Shown: positions 18,242 through 29,639 of the stretch, piece after piece
Numbering within the stretch: the first letter of the stretch is position 1
How the letters are laid out: the number at the start of each line of letters is the position of its first letter
Assembly (NCBI GenBank): GCA_037178625.1
Contig: CM074127.1
Span: forward strand, 3,844,001 to 3,908,000
Direction: 5' to 3'
DNA: 64,000 nucleotides
Source of the DNA: Skeletonema tropicum
Lineage: Eukaryota; Bacillariophyta; Thalassiosirophyceae; Thalassiosirales; Thalassiosiraceae
The notes under the pieces: model-generated
The model's input: the letters and a program-made list of their open reading frames with translations, nothing else
Told to the model about the DNA's origin: nothing
Database searches by the model: none
Position numbers and translations under genes: made by a program

Positions 18242-19219
18242 TCAAGAGGTTTTCTTGAACAGATCCTCGTCAATTTTGTCACTTCCTCCATGTATACTTG
18301 AAGACGAGCTTAGTTGCGGCCAAGCTGCGGGCACAGTCTTTGCTCCATCTTGTCCTCCAGTGAGCTTGTCCCACACCCCTGTATTCTTTGAATGCCTGTT
18401 CGAAAGCTGCCTGGGCTTCTTTGTGATCTTTACCAAGAGCTTGCGCTTCTTCACCATAGCTTTAACATCTTCTGCTTTGCCGTACATTTTTGCAACATGT
18501 AAATGAGACTTCTTCGTTAAGTTGGAAGTACCGTCCAGAATGCTGTATGTGATACCGATGAAAAGTCCTTCGTTATTATCACCAATGAGTCGGGCCTCCA
18601 CGCTAGATACTGATGCATCTTCCCAATTAATAGTCTTTGTGGATGATACAGGCAAGGTATCGATGTGTATTTTTGCTATGTTGCCTTCTCCGTCATCCCA
18701 TAGATATCTTGTAATTTTTGTCGATGCTTGAATCTGTGGGGCTGGTCTTTTCTCAGAAACACTTTGACTGCTTTCAGTACTTCCTTCAGTATTATCAGAT
18801 TCATCCTCGGCGCTCATTGGTTTCTCATTCTCTACTCGTACTCCTCCTTTGCTCAATAACTTCGGCCCATTCATTACATAGTCCTCAGCTCTCAATCCGT
18901 CCTTGTATCCTCCTCCAGTCGAATGTTTGTTGTGTGCAAAATAATACGAAGACTCAAAAGGTCGATCAGATCCTACTGCCTTAGCTCCTCTACTAGATGA
19001 CACCGGAGGCTTTTGCTTCACAGAGAATACATTTCTCAACTTTGTTTCACTTTTACTTTCGCTGCTGCTGCTGAGAACTTGATTCTCTTTCTTGGGCTCA
19101 TCAACATGCTGTTGCACTTCAGAGGGCTTGGAATCTCTCGATCGTTTGCTCAGCCAAAACATGCATGCAGCAATGAACATCAAAGTTGAAACGGCGAAAC
19201 CAACAACATAGTCTGCCAT
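18242..19219 (-). CDS. Membrane-anchored CS-domain protein, CacyBP-like
   Basis: 325 aa, single exon. Residues 5-22 form an N-terminal transmembrane anchor (VVGFAVSTLMFIAACMFW). A Ser/Lys-rich linker of ~140 residues follows. Residues ~165-290 look like a CS (p23-type) domain: TRYLWDDGEGNIAKIHIDTL, then SVEARLIG, and LLVKITKK, followed by VWDKLTGGQDG. The order strand-Trp, strand, LVKL-K, then W-D-x-L-T resembles calcyclin-binding protein (CacyBP/SIP), where the WDYLT segment follows the CS domain. CacyBP itself is soluble and binds Siah1/Skp1; a membrane anchor would be unusual. The match is by eye, so the family is probable and the function inferred as a co-chaperone or ubiquitin adaptor on a membrane. 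Confidence 0.55.
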   Translation of the reverse strand: MADYVVGFAVSTLMFIAACMFWLSKRSRDSKPSEVQQHVDEPKKENQVLSSSSESKSETKLRNVFSVKQKPPVSSSRGAKAVGSDRPFESSYYFAHNKHSTGGGYKDGLRAEDYVMNGPKLLSKGGVRVENEKPMSAEDESDNTEGSTESSQSVSEKRPAPQIQASTKITRYLWDDGEGNIAKIHIDTLPVSSTKTINWEDASVSSVEARLIGDNNEGLFIGITYSILDGTSNLTKKSHLHVAKMYGKAEDVKAMVKKRKLLVKITKKPRQLSNRHSKNTGVWDKLTGGQDGAKTVPAAWPQLSSSSSIHGGSDKIDEDLFKKTS

Positions 19220-19585
19220 TTTGTTTCTAAGATGGGCAGTAGCGGGAGATTATAGAGGAGTGTTCGTTAGCTATCTCGGTAAAAAAATGTTCATGATTTT
19301 GCTTTTTGCTTTGCTCTGCTCTCGCACTTTCCCATTTCCCGGCGCCGACGACGGATGGACCATCAGCAAGAGAGCAAGAGATCAAGCAAGCAAAAATGAC
19401 TGGCGTACTGAACGGCCCAGTGAAAGTCAAGCAAGAAGAACCTCTGAGCAGATTTTGTGTCATTGTAGTATTTTTATGAGTTTTTATGATAAGTGGCCAA
19501 GGGCCGATCAGTGCAAATGCCCGTACTAGCATCTAGCACCGACGTCGTTGTGTATAACAAACACAGAAGTAATAAATCAATCAAA

Positions 19586-22500
19586 TTAGAACCCAAAATC
19601 AGATGCTGGGCTTGCCCCTCCACTGTAGTTGTCGTATTCTTGTTCATACTGTCTCATTAATTCACGTTGTGCGTCCAAGTCAACTGTATTCTGTACATCG
19701 TTGACTTCTTGAAGAGCTTTCTCGCGAGCAGCGATTTTTGCTTCTTCAGCCTCTCGTTCCTTTTCTTCAAGGAGACGGGCTGCTTCAGCCTCTTCCTCTT
19801 CACGTTTGGCTCTAGCTTGCTCTCCAAGTGCTGCAGCTTCTTCCATCCGCTTCTTTGATGCCATTTCGGCATCAGCTCTAATTTTTTCTTCGCGTTTCGC
19901 ACGGTCCTTTTCACGGGCTTTAGACACCTCTGCTTGTTTACGGGCTTCGCCCCAGAGACCATCGTCATCCTTGTCAGATTCATGGTCAACGTCATCCTTG
20001 GCAGCATCTTGTGATAGATTTGCACCCCAATCTGCGCCAAAATCAGCCGTGTCATTCATCTCTTCGTCATTGTCCTCGAGGTTGCCAAAGGCATCGGCAG
20101 CAGATTCAGGGTTTGCTTGCCCCCCATCATCGTCACTGTCGCTGTCATCGGCACCAAGAGCGAAGAAAGACCCCCCTTCAGTAGGAGCCGCCGGCTTTGG
20201 CGCTGCAGCCTTGGGAGCTTGTACTGGTGGTGGCGGTGGCGGCGGCGGAGGAGCTGGGGCAGCAGCCTTTGGCTGTCTCCCTCTCTTTTTCTTCTTTGGT
20301 TTAACATTCTGTAAGCAGAAAAGATGTGCAGATTAGAAAGATGGACAAAAAACAATCATTGATTTCTGAAGAGCAAAACGAGCCTTACCTCCTGGACAAA
20401 CTTTTGAAGTTTCCGTTGAGTTTTACTATCAAGCTGGTCAATTTCAAGATCGATTTCTTCGTCATCGTCATCATATCCAACATCAGCTTCTCGAATGATT
20501 TGCATTGCTCCAATTAACAACCTCTCAGGTAATTCATTAATTGCCTGAGAAAGAGCTGTCTGTTCCTCGAAGGACAAATCGACGACCTTCTCTGGAGCAG
20601 GGACAGCTTGCGGTTCCTTCTTGGCTTTCTTTTTCTTTGGTTTCGCAGGTTCGCCATAGTCTGAGTCATAATCATCTTCTACAGGAGGTTCATCATCATA
20701 CATCGGCGCATCGATAAGAACTGTAGCTGTAGCTGTAGCTGTAGGTGCAGCTGCAGTTGATTTTTGAGCAGTTTTCTCCTGAGATTTTTTGCTAGAGGTC
20801 GTCGATTGAGATTTCCCTCCTCCTGATTTGTTGTTCACAAGCTTATGAAGACCAACAACGTGATCTTGCATTCGTTGCACCATTTCAAGGAGGAGATTGA
20901 ACTCATTTCGAGATACTTTTCCACTCGAATCCGCCGCCGCTCTAATTGCACCCATTGTGGCATTGTTGTCATTAATGAAATTCTCTAATTTCATGCGTTT
21001 GGATTCATTTGCAGCATCCTCTGCAGCCTTTCGTTTTCTCTCTTTCTCCTCCTTAGCCTTCTTCTTTGCTTCTTTCGCAGCTTCCTTCTCCTTTCGCTTC
21101 ATCTCTTGCCGTTCAGCCTTCGTAAGCTTCCTATTCTTCTTCGCGTCTTCAAATGTTTTGTCTATTGTTCCAAACCTGCTATTGAAAATAGTTAGCATGG
21201 TGCGAGCGGCTTGGTGAACTGCGTTGTCGGGCATAGAATTGTACTTGATGGCGTTGGTGAATGTCAACCGAACAAGTCGTGCAAATTCTGCAGGAGATTC
21301 TATGACGTTGACATCCATCCTGTTTTCGATGGTACCAAGGTCCATAGGTTCCTTAATAATCTCCAAATAGTTCGGTATGTTGAGAGCTACAGGGTCTACA
21401 GGTGCAGCAAATATTGAGTGCAAATCCTTCGCCTGTAACTCTTTGAGAATCTGGCGGCACTGTTCCATTAGGCGATCCATGATTGCTTGAGGATCATCTT
21501 CCTCTAGTCTGGGCGGGACTTTCAACGATCTTCCAGACGACTCCCTTCTCTGCAATCCAGACATTGACGGAGTGAATTTTTCAGCTGGTTTCATAGCAGG
21601 AACAGGGCCGCTATTGCCAGCTTTCTCCGTCATACCCCCAGGGAAGACTTTTCCACCCTTCTTAGATGCAGGTTGCACAACCACAGGTTGCGGTGGCTGC
21701 TCATATATCCGATACACCTGGATATGCCCATGCGCTTTCCCCTGAAGAATTAGATTTCCGACGAGATTAAATTCTCCGAATTCATTCACACCTCTCCCAT
21801 AGACGTTATAGCTCCCAGCGTCATTCTTCACAAACTTCATGGCGATCTGCTTGTCCATAATGGTCTGATTTTTCGTGGCACCCTTCCGAAGCTTAAAGGT
21901 CCCCTTGTAAAGAGGTGAATCTATAGGAAATGTCGTGTTCGCAAGAGTCAAGGGGGTTACTCCGTCGCCTGTTACGCCTTTCAGCTCCCTATCATCTTTC
22001 TTATTAGCACCGCTCTCTTTCATCCGTTCCAGCATTAACTTGGCATCGTCTGCTGCACGGTGCCCCTCAATACCGAAATGATATTTGCTCGTGATTCCAC
22101 TTTGAAAGTGATCATTAGTTACAGCCCAGTTGCCCGAGCATGTGTGGGTACCATCCGACTCAATTTTCAGAATGCCACGCATAACAGCTGCGTAATCCTT
22201 TGGCGGATCAATCATTGGAATGGGACCCGACCCAGCTACAGGCGCATTTACATCATCAAGCGAAATACTAGGACCGGTTGCTGCCGACGAATTTGATGCA
22301 CTACTTGCTCCGTTCAAAGGACCAGGCTCCGGAGTAGAAACAGCTTGGGTAGCGGCAGCGCTTTTCTTGCTAGCCTTAACCTTCGGTGCTTGGAAATTGC
22401 GAAAGATAGTGATTGTCCCCTCCTTATCCAAGGTACCGGAAATGGTATACTTGCCGTAGTAATTACTGCCCTTGCCCTCAACATTGTGATACCCCTCGTT

Positions 22501-23913
22501 ATTCTTATGAAACTTGAGAATAACATCCTTCTCTGCCACCTTGGTCTTATTGTTTCCTTCAGCGGTAACGTAAAACGAACCAGTATACCGCCCCGACAGA
22601 GGAAACACATTCGAATCACCACTGCACTTATGCTCGTATTCAAACTTGTTGCATTCCCCCTTGGTATTGTCCGGGTCAGCGAGAATCTTATCAAGACCCA
22701 TCGCCCACACTCCTTTAATTTTATGAATGAATGTATTGTCCAAACTAAGATCGGCAGATGTATGCCGAACCAACTTCCCTCGAAGACAAATCACTCCAGT
22801 TGGATGCAACACAGTAGGGGGGGGAAGATCCGCCGGATTCGAAACATCCACTGCATCTGCCAACTTGCGTTTCTTATCCTTGGACTTTTCCTTCTTCTTT
22901 TCCTCGAGTGCAGGAGGATCGGCAAGAGAAATGTATCTCTTGCGGACTTTGACTTTGTACTCTTTCACATCATCCTCCCCAGGCGCAGAAGCAGCTTTCG
23001 TCGCGGTACCAAAGAGTTCAAACACTCCAAATTCATTTGTTCCCTTCCCATTGACAGAATATTCCCCCTCATTATCCTTATCTTCCTTAAAACTCAACGC
23101 AACTCCACTCTCAGCGACTGTACGATTTTTGAGTTTCAACTTCCCCTTGGTATTCTTAAATGTGTATTGAAGACTGAATGACCCATTGAATTCCCCATCC
23201 ATTGGTAGCTGCGTAACATCTTCCTCCGGGGGGATATTTCGTAACAGTTCAAACCTCATGGGAGCAGCCGTCTCTGCAGTATGTTCATATTTCCAATTTC
23301 CTCGAATGACATGGCGACGTAGATTGTCTTTGTCAACATAGGAGAGGGTCCCAACAAGAAGTGGATAATTCGGGGGTGGCTCATCCGATTTGGCAGTATT
23401 GTCGTTTTCTTTCTTTTTCTTGGCACCCGACTTTTTGCTGGTAGTGTTATCATTCTCTTTTGACGCCTCGGCCGCAGAAGAAGCATCATCCATGACATCG
23501 TCATCGCCTCCCCCCTCCGAGGTTTCATTTGCACTAATAGCAGCTGAAGATGCATCCTCCATATCATTATCTTCTCCCCCCGACTTATTGCCTCTGGAAT
23601 TATTATTATTTCTATCTCCCGCAGACGAAGCCTCCCCCATAACAGCATCTCCCCCGTTTCTATTATTGTTATTATTATTGTCGTCCGGTTCCCCCTCCAA
23701 TATCGGCTCATCCTCAGCACTCCCCCCCTTTTGTTTTTTCTCCACCGCCTCCATCATAACATCCAGCGGGTTATTCGGAGCAGAGGCTGCCTCGGCGCCA
23801 TTCATAATTACATCGTTTTTATTGGATGGCAAAATTGTTGTATCTGGTTGACCCGTCGTTTTTAGAGTATGTTCCGATACACACTCGAAATGTATATCGG
23901 AGAAAGTTGACAC
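19586..23913 (-). CDS. BET-type bromodomain-NET protein with three N-terminal repeat modules
   Basis: Two exons, 23913-20389 and 20308-19586, with an 80-bp GT-AG intron; the join gives KFVQE-NVKPKKKRG in frame, 1415 aa. Residues 1-150 are acidic and disordered. Three copies of a ~150-residue unnamed module follow (about 165-310, 365-515, 590-760), each ending in a G-x-G-x-N-x-[YF]-G-x-[FY]-x-[LI]-x-G signature. A bromodomain lies at about 805-915 with the acetyl-lysine Asn in NAIKYNSMPD. A Lys/Glu coiled coil follows, then a NET domain (about 1110-1175). The C-terminus is Pro/Ala-rich and then a long acidic/basic coiled coil. It should read acetylated histones in the nucleus; the N-terminal modules are unexplained. 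Confidence 0.85.
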
Positions 23914-24783
23914 TATCTACTACTCTCGAATTAAGTACGGCGTGACTTTATGTATTTATTTATTGAGGGTCGATAGCTGATGGTCACGCAAGACTGAAAT
24001 TATTTACTTGGTTGGTCGACGAACGAAATAATAGTTTGATAGGGGGAAGGGATTTACAATAATACGCCGCTGTTCATTAATAAATAAAAGAAATATAAAA
24101 GTAAGTAATGGATTGACAGCAGATGAGGCAGGTGCAAACACCCTGCACACGGTCCATGCATCTCTATTATCGGTCCGGGTCCACGATCGAGGCCCCCCTG
24201 CCTTGGATCCAAAAAAGCCCACAGGGGGCTTCTGAGCCTCAGCCTCCAGACAATCCAGTACACGCCGACCATTATTAGCCCACCTGAAGAAGATCATTAT
24301 CGAGGCACCATACGACCTCTAACCGCACAGTCCAATCAATCAATTCAATTGCAACGGTCTCTACTACGACAAAGTTCCACGGGGAACGTACCCTACCAGC
24401 GCATTGTTGGCTTTGTGTGGGTCCGGTCGGAGGGAAATCTTCTTCGGGCTTCCATTTTGAGTGGCGGAGATCAAGGATTCAGATGATGTGGCGGCGGCCA
24501 GGGAACAAAATTAGCAAGAAAGGGTCTCGTGATCGTGATACACACATCTCCAAAAACTTCCTCGCGACTCTCAAAATATGAAGGGCTGAATCCTCGAGGA
24601 ACTTCTTGACGCATTCGCATTGTCAGCCGTGGTCGATACAAAGCGATAACTTTAGTCAAGGCAGTCCAAAGGCAGTCAGCATCGCTCGGCGTAAGCGTGG
24701 AATATCGTTATAAGAGGCTCACTACTTTTGAATAAATTTTAAATTTAAAAACTGCACCACTTCAACAACGGAACAAAAAGAAG
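23914..24783. other. 870-bp divergent intergenic region, no gene seen
   Basis: It lies between the bromodomain gene (minus) and the ARM-repeat gene (plus) and must hold both promoters. A weak GC hairpin (GCCCCCCTG near 24190 with CAGGGGGC near 24222) is the only structure noticed. Two short minus-strand frames (24004-24297 and 24471-24659) have no domain-like content, and I see no tRNA or snRNA. Confidence 0.45.
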
Positions 24784-27682
24784 ATGGTCTTTGGCCGTAG
24801 CAATCGTCCCCTGCCTCCAGGGGAAGGCAACAACCCCAACAACCATCCAGTCATCAGCCAACAACAATCACTTGCGTCATTAAGCGAGTTAAATAGCCTT
24901 TTGGAATCAGCGCTGCGAATGAGTGGAGACGATGCCATCTCAATGTTGGCAGGAAATAGTCATAATACTGTCGTGCCAGTTTCAGCGACAGCAACGTATC
25001 CACCACCCCCCGCTACTACTACTGTTGCGGAGGATTCGGATTCTACCTCCTCTTCGTGGAGATTGGATACGACGAGAAAATTGACTGCGGTAAGTATAAT
25101 ATTGCATACGATATTGTATCAACAATAAATGATATTTTTCATTATATAACTCACTTCTTTGCTAATGCACATACGCTTACGAACACTATCATTCGGATGC
25201 GCAACAAATACAGATTCTTTCCTCAAACTTAATGGAAGGAACCGACAATAACAAATACGCCAACGAACTCCTCCTTCCAACATTACAAAAACAATCACGG
25301 TACTGGATACCACTCTTACTCGGCTGGTTACGTCAAGATGATGAACGGATAGACAACATCGACCTCCCTTCCTCATTGGACCGTCATCTTCCACTCACTA
25401 GTAAACGAATTCGACAATTGCAAAAGAAAGATGTTGGGAGTGGAGGTGAAGTGACTGTGGAAGTGTTGAAGGCATTAGCGTTGTGGAGTGATTGGGACCT
25501 TCGTGCGGAGAAACCATCCTCCACTACCACGAACACTACAGCCACAGATGGAGATTCTACAACAACAACGTATCATGTGTCAAATCCCCACAAACCAATG
25601 CACCCATCCTGTCAGAAGCGGCTTATGCAACAACCCGATGCAATGCCAATGCTTGTGTCATTATTATCTTCGCCACTGCTCACTGCAGCACACGAGCATT
25701 TGATTTGGATTGTGGGAAGTTTGTCATCGAGTGGGATAAATTGTCCCTCCTCAACAAACAATACCAACTCGTCGTCGTCGTCTTCTCGCTCGAATAATAA
25801 TTCATCAGCTACGGCAGCAGCAGCAGAAGTTACCAAGGCAATGAAATCTTCAACATCGGGTGCGAATTCGAATTCGAATGCAGTGGATGTGTCGGTATCA
25901 ATGCCGGCTGCAGCATCTACAGCAGCGGATTTGGATGACGATTCTTCCAATCACAAGGAAAAATCCTCATCCTCTTCGGTGTCTGCGAGGGATGCACTCC
26001 TAGCCGCTGGCGCAATGCCCCCCTTACTCAAAATTTTGGAGTCGGATCCACAGAATTTACCATTGCAGCGTATTGGTGCATGGTGTCTATCGAGCATGGT
26101 GGAAGGTCGATATTCCAACTCATCTAACGATAGCAGTAGCAGTGGATCCGCTCCCAAGCGAAAATATCCGGATGCGGAAGATATTGATATTTTATCATTA
26201 CTAACTACATTGAGACGTATGTTGGATGAGGAAGATGACGAAGAAATTTTGGGATTTACTTGTTGGGCACTCTCTCATTTGTGTGATGGACCTGCGTATC
26301 ATATTTACGCTGTTATTTACGAGACGGATTGGATGACGGCCCCATTACCTCCAGCTGGAACACGTCCTATTGCACCGCAAGATGGTGTTATCCCCCGTCT
26401 TATTGAGTTGTTATTGCACCCTAGCCCGAAGGTTGCCAAGCCTGCACTGCGGACTATTGGGAATTGCGTTTGTGCGGAATGTACGACACCAGAATCTATC
26501 AATCTGTCAGAGCGGATAATGCCCGTGGTAGATTACACCGAGGTTGTGTTGGATTATGATGCTGTGCCACGCCTTCGAGAGTTGATTGACCATGAACATC
26601 GTGAGATACAAAAGGAGGCATGTTGGACTTTGAGTAATATTGCTGCTGGAACGCCTAGTCAAATCCAAGCAGTAATTGATTCCGGTGCGATCCCCCCTCT
26701 CGTGAATCTTGTCAATAATGAGAATACCGATAAGGAGGTGCGAAGCGAAGCTTGTTGGGTCGTCTTAAATGCAACAAGCTGTGGAAATGATGAGCAAATC
26801 GATATTTTGATCAACGAGGGTTGTGTGAGTGTTCTTGGAGTTCTCCTGTCAGAAGCAAGTATGGTTATGATGGCTTTGGAGGGTCTGGAGAGGGTGTTAC
26901 AGATGGAAGGGAACAGAGATTCCAACGATGCTGATAGTGGCGAAGAAGGAAGTGGTCATCAAACTATCGTCAAGTGTGCAGAACTCATCCAAAGTGTGAT
27001 TAAAAGTCCCCATCACAGCAGCGCAGTATTAAAGCGTGCGAAACGAGTATGGGGGACACACATTGTTGCCTGTGCGTTGTGCGAAAAGTACTATTCCGCT
27101 CGACTCCTGGAAACACACTGGTGTAGCGAGTGCAAGTGTCATGTTTGCCGTCACTGCAACTGTGCTGTTTACCATTTGTCCTACCAAGAAGAACTCTGGG
27201 CTGAAGACGAAGATAAGCAGGAAGCTAAGAAGAATGCAAAAAAGAGTAAGAAGGCCAAGAAGAAGGAAAAGGAAAAAGCCAAGAAAGAAAAGAAGCGCCT
27301 AGAGACGCAGCAACAAGCAGCAGCCAAGTCGAGCAAACCCAAAAATGCTCCGTCGTCGAAGAATGCCAAAACGAAGGACGATGATGGAAAGTCTGGAAGC
27401 AACAGTAACGAATCAGCTGGAAAAGCCATGTCATCTAGCAGAGGCTCAATTGATGATGATACTGATTATGGGATGGATGGCGGCGATGCAGTGCAAGATG
27501 AGGTTGAAATCAGCAGCGGCCAGCCTCCAATCGACCTGGTTTCGTATTTGCAGCAAACAGGAAGTATTATTGCTCTGGCCAAGTTAATGGATTCACTCTA
27601 TGAAAACGAAGAAGACATTGATGAGGTTGCAAACGAACAGTCCAATGTTGACGTGAAACAGCGAGCTTTGGCAACACAATAA
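24784..27682 (+). CDS. Importin-alpha-like ARM-repeat protein with C-terminal Cys cluster
   Basis: Two exons, 24784-25089 and 25214-27682 (124-bp GT-AG intron); the join RKLTA-ILSSNLMEG is in frame, 924 aa. ARM repeats of importin-alpha type recur through the middle, e.g. GAMPPLLKILES...GAWCLSSM, GVIPRLIELL...TIGNCV, AVPRLRELI...EACWTLSNIAAG and AIPPLVNLV...EACWVVLNA; the W-x3-N positions are the NLS-binding ladder. Long Ser/Asn/Ala insertions interrupt them. The N-terminus lacks an obvious basic importin-beta-binding domain. After the ARM region comes a Cys-rich segment (about residues 720-755) with C-x2-C...C-x2-C-x-C-x2-C-x2-C-x-C, then a Lys/Glu coiled coil. The role inferred is binding of nuclear-localisation or other linear peptides; it may not be a classical importin. 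Confidence 0.8.
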
Positions 27683-27705
27683 TTCTCTTTTTGTAACGTA
27701 AGATT

Positions 27706-29379
27706 TTAGTTGTACTTAGTTCCACTAACTGACTTTTTCGAAAAGAAGTCTCGTGCTTCCATTTCATCACGGTGTTTGCGTCTTCTATTTTTGAGGTGCC
27801 TTAGACAAAAGTATGATGCCATTGCAGATATTGTTGGGACGACAACAGATCTAATAGTGCTCTTTCCTTTCGTCTTGTCAGAATACGCAAAGCTTGCACC
27901 TACACCAATCGCAGCCGCAACTACCGCAGCTCCATTTCTATCTGCGGCATCTTCTTTGCGAATCGTAACAGTTGCTTGACGCAGCCCTTCTTCGGTTAGG
28001 TGTTGTAGACTATTACATGAAGATGAAATGCCCTGTCCGAACAATCGTTGCGTCTTTACGTCAAGAAATGTTCGAACATCTCGCAAAGTCAAGGAAATTC
28101 TTCCTCCATCTTCTGTCCGACATTTCGGTTCCTTTGTCAAAGCATTATTTTGCTCTATAAAATCAACTTCGTATTCGGGAAGGACAGCATGCGTAAACTT
28201 TGCATTAGTGTAGGGCCCTAAAACGAACATTGATCCTTCTGGTAGCTCAATTCTCGCCACGTCTCCAGGAGAATTTCTACTTCGGAGCTCCATTATACGA
28301 GTGGACCCGAGTGAAACGGAAACAATCACTCCATTCCTGTTCAAATCCAAGTCTTTATCACTGTGATGATCAATTCGATCTGCTCCATCCCGATAGAGAT
28401 TTGATACGCAATGATTCATTTTTTGATCGTAAAGTGGCTGCAGTGCCTTTTCCACACATTCTTTGATAGTGTGTGTTGTTGGAGACCACGGATGTGTAGG
28501 CCACTCAGTTCCAGAATAATTCCCTGGGTATCGATAGATTGGAATGAGGTATTCATCTGCATTTTCCCCTACGATTGGAAGATCAGCCTGGAGATTCTGA
28601 AGTCGCGGTAGCATTTCATTTTTGGATCCCAACATGCCTTCCCAGTCCAGCTCTTTCATCAACTTTTGAACAATGGATTCAGAGTTATTGTCATCATTGC
28701 TGTCGTTATCATTACGGACCACATCCAAAATGAGTTCGGTATCGCCTGCTCCCAATCCATAGACATTCTTCCAATTGGCATCTTTGTCAAACCGATAAGT
28801 CTCCACAAATGGCTTGCTCAGTCCATGCAATTGCCTATGCAGTGCCAACCTTGCTGCTCTAACATACAAGTCTTGCAATCTCCCACAAGTTACACCAAGT
28901 AACCGAGAGCCAAAATATCGCACGATAATGACTGCATTGGCAACAGGTGTTCCACCACAGGACATCTGTTCATCTTTCTCCACATCCATCAAGGTGTTAT
29001 TCTGGTGTCCACCACTCATTCTCATTGTGCGCTGTCTCCGCAATTGCTTCCTGTATGTTTTCAACTCATTGAGCAGAGATTCGCCAACGAGAGCCGCTTC
29101 TGGTTCCCCATCATCTTCGCAGCGATCGCCGGCTCCGTTGACCAACGAGGAAGAAGCGTAGGGGATGTGAGCTGCCTTGGGGTGTTGTGTTTTTATTTCG
29201 TCAAGATAATTATCGATTTCATCGGAGCAGCACACAAACGCGAGGAAGGTGGAATCTGCCACCTTTAGTTCTGACAATGGCTCATGCATTTTATTAAGTG
29301 CTGGTTGGTTAAGTCGTCGTTTGGTGCTGTCGCCTTTGAAAGCCTCTGAAGCTCCTCGGATATCTATCTCTCTACACAA
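27706..29379 (-). CDS. UPF0029/IMPACT-type domain fused to AlkB-like 2OG-Fe(II) dioxygenase
   Basis: 557 aa, single exon; its stop is 23 bp from that of the convergent ARM gene. Residues ~35-180 match the UPF0029 (YigZ/IMPACT) fold: KVADSTFLAFVCCSDEIDNY, HPKAAHIPYASSS and VIIVRYFGSRLLGVTCGRLQ. Residues ~265-440 are an AlkB-type oxygenase: H339-x-D341 and distal H397 as iron ligands, and R427-I-S-L-T-L-R433, the AlkB R-x5-R signature that binds 2-oxoglutarate. The C-terminus has a hydrophobic stretch (AVVAAAIGVGASFAY and VPTISAMASYFCLRHL) suggesting membrane association. AlkB enzymes oxidatively demethylate nucleic acids or proteins; UPF0029 domains occur in the translation regulator IMPACT. 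Substrate unknown. Confidence 0.85.
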   Translation of the reverse strand: MCREIDIRGASEAFKGDSTKRRLNQPALNKMHEPLSELKVADSTFLAFVCCSDEIDNYLDEIKTQHPKAAHIPYASSSLVNGAGDRCEDDGEPEAALVGESLLNELKTYRKQLRRQRTMRMSGGHQNNTLMDVEKDEQMSCGGTPVANAVIIVRYFGSRLLGVTCGRLQDLYVRAARLALHRQLHGLSKPFVETYRFDKDANWKNVYGLGAGDTELILDVVRNDNDSNDDNNSESIVQKLMKELDWEGMLGSKNEMLPRLQNLQADLPIVGENADEYLIPIYRYPGNYSGTEWPTHPWSPTTHTIKECVEKALQPLYDQKMNHCVSNLYRDGADRIDHHSDKDLDLNRNGVIVSVSLGSTRIMELRSRNSPGDVARIELPEGSMFVLGPYTNAKFTHAVLPEYEVDFIEQNNALTKEPKCRTEDGGRISLTLRDVRTFLDVKTQRLFGQGISSSCNSLQHLTEEGLRQATVTIRKEDAADRNGAAVVAAAIGVGASFAYSDKTKGKSTIRSVVVPTISAMASYFCLRHLKNRRRKHRDEMEARDFFSKKSVSGTKYN

Positions 29380-29639
29380 AATGCCTAATGCCTTCCGATT
29401 GTCTCACTCTTCATGATTTCAAACTAAAAGGAGCTGTGTGTAACTTTTTCTAATGTGGAGCCCTCTAGATAAATAAATGTTCTCTCTGAAGCGAAGGGGT
29501 TCGTTTGTTGTTGATGCTTTCACTTTTCACTTGCTTCTATTGAGTTCTATTGGCTGTTGCTGTTGGCTGTTGCTACAGCAAACCTCAGCGTTACCTCGGC
29601 TCACCGTCGCGTCCTTATCTCTTGCCTGCCCATATTTTC

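Noticed and set aside
22345..23181. 278-codon plus-strand frame inside the bromodomain gene
   Set aside because: Antisense to the repeated N-terminal modules; no domain, and the sense frame is clearly coding.
24004..24297. 97-codon minus-strand frame in the bromodomain/ARM spacer
   Set aside because: No conserved motif and no start context support; likely chance in a 870-bp spacer.
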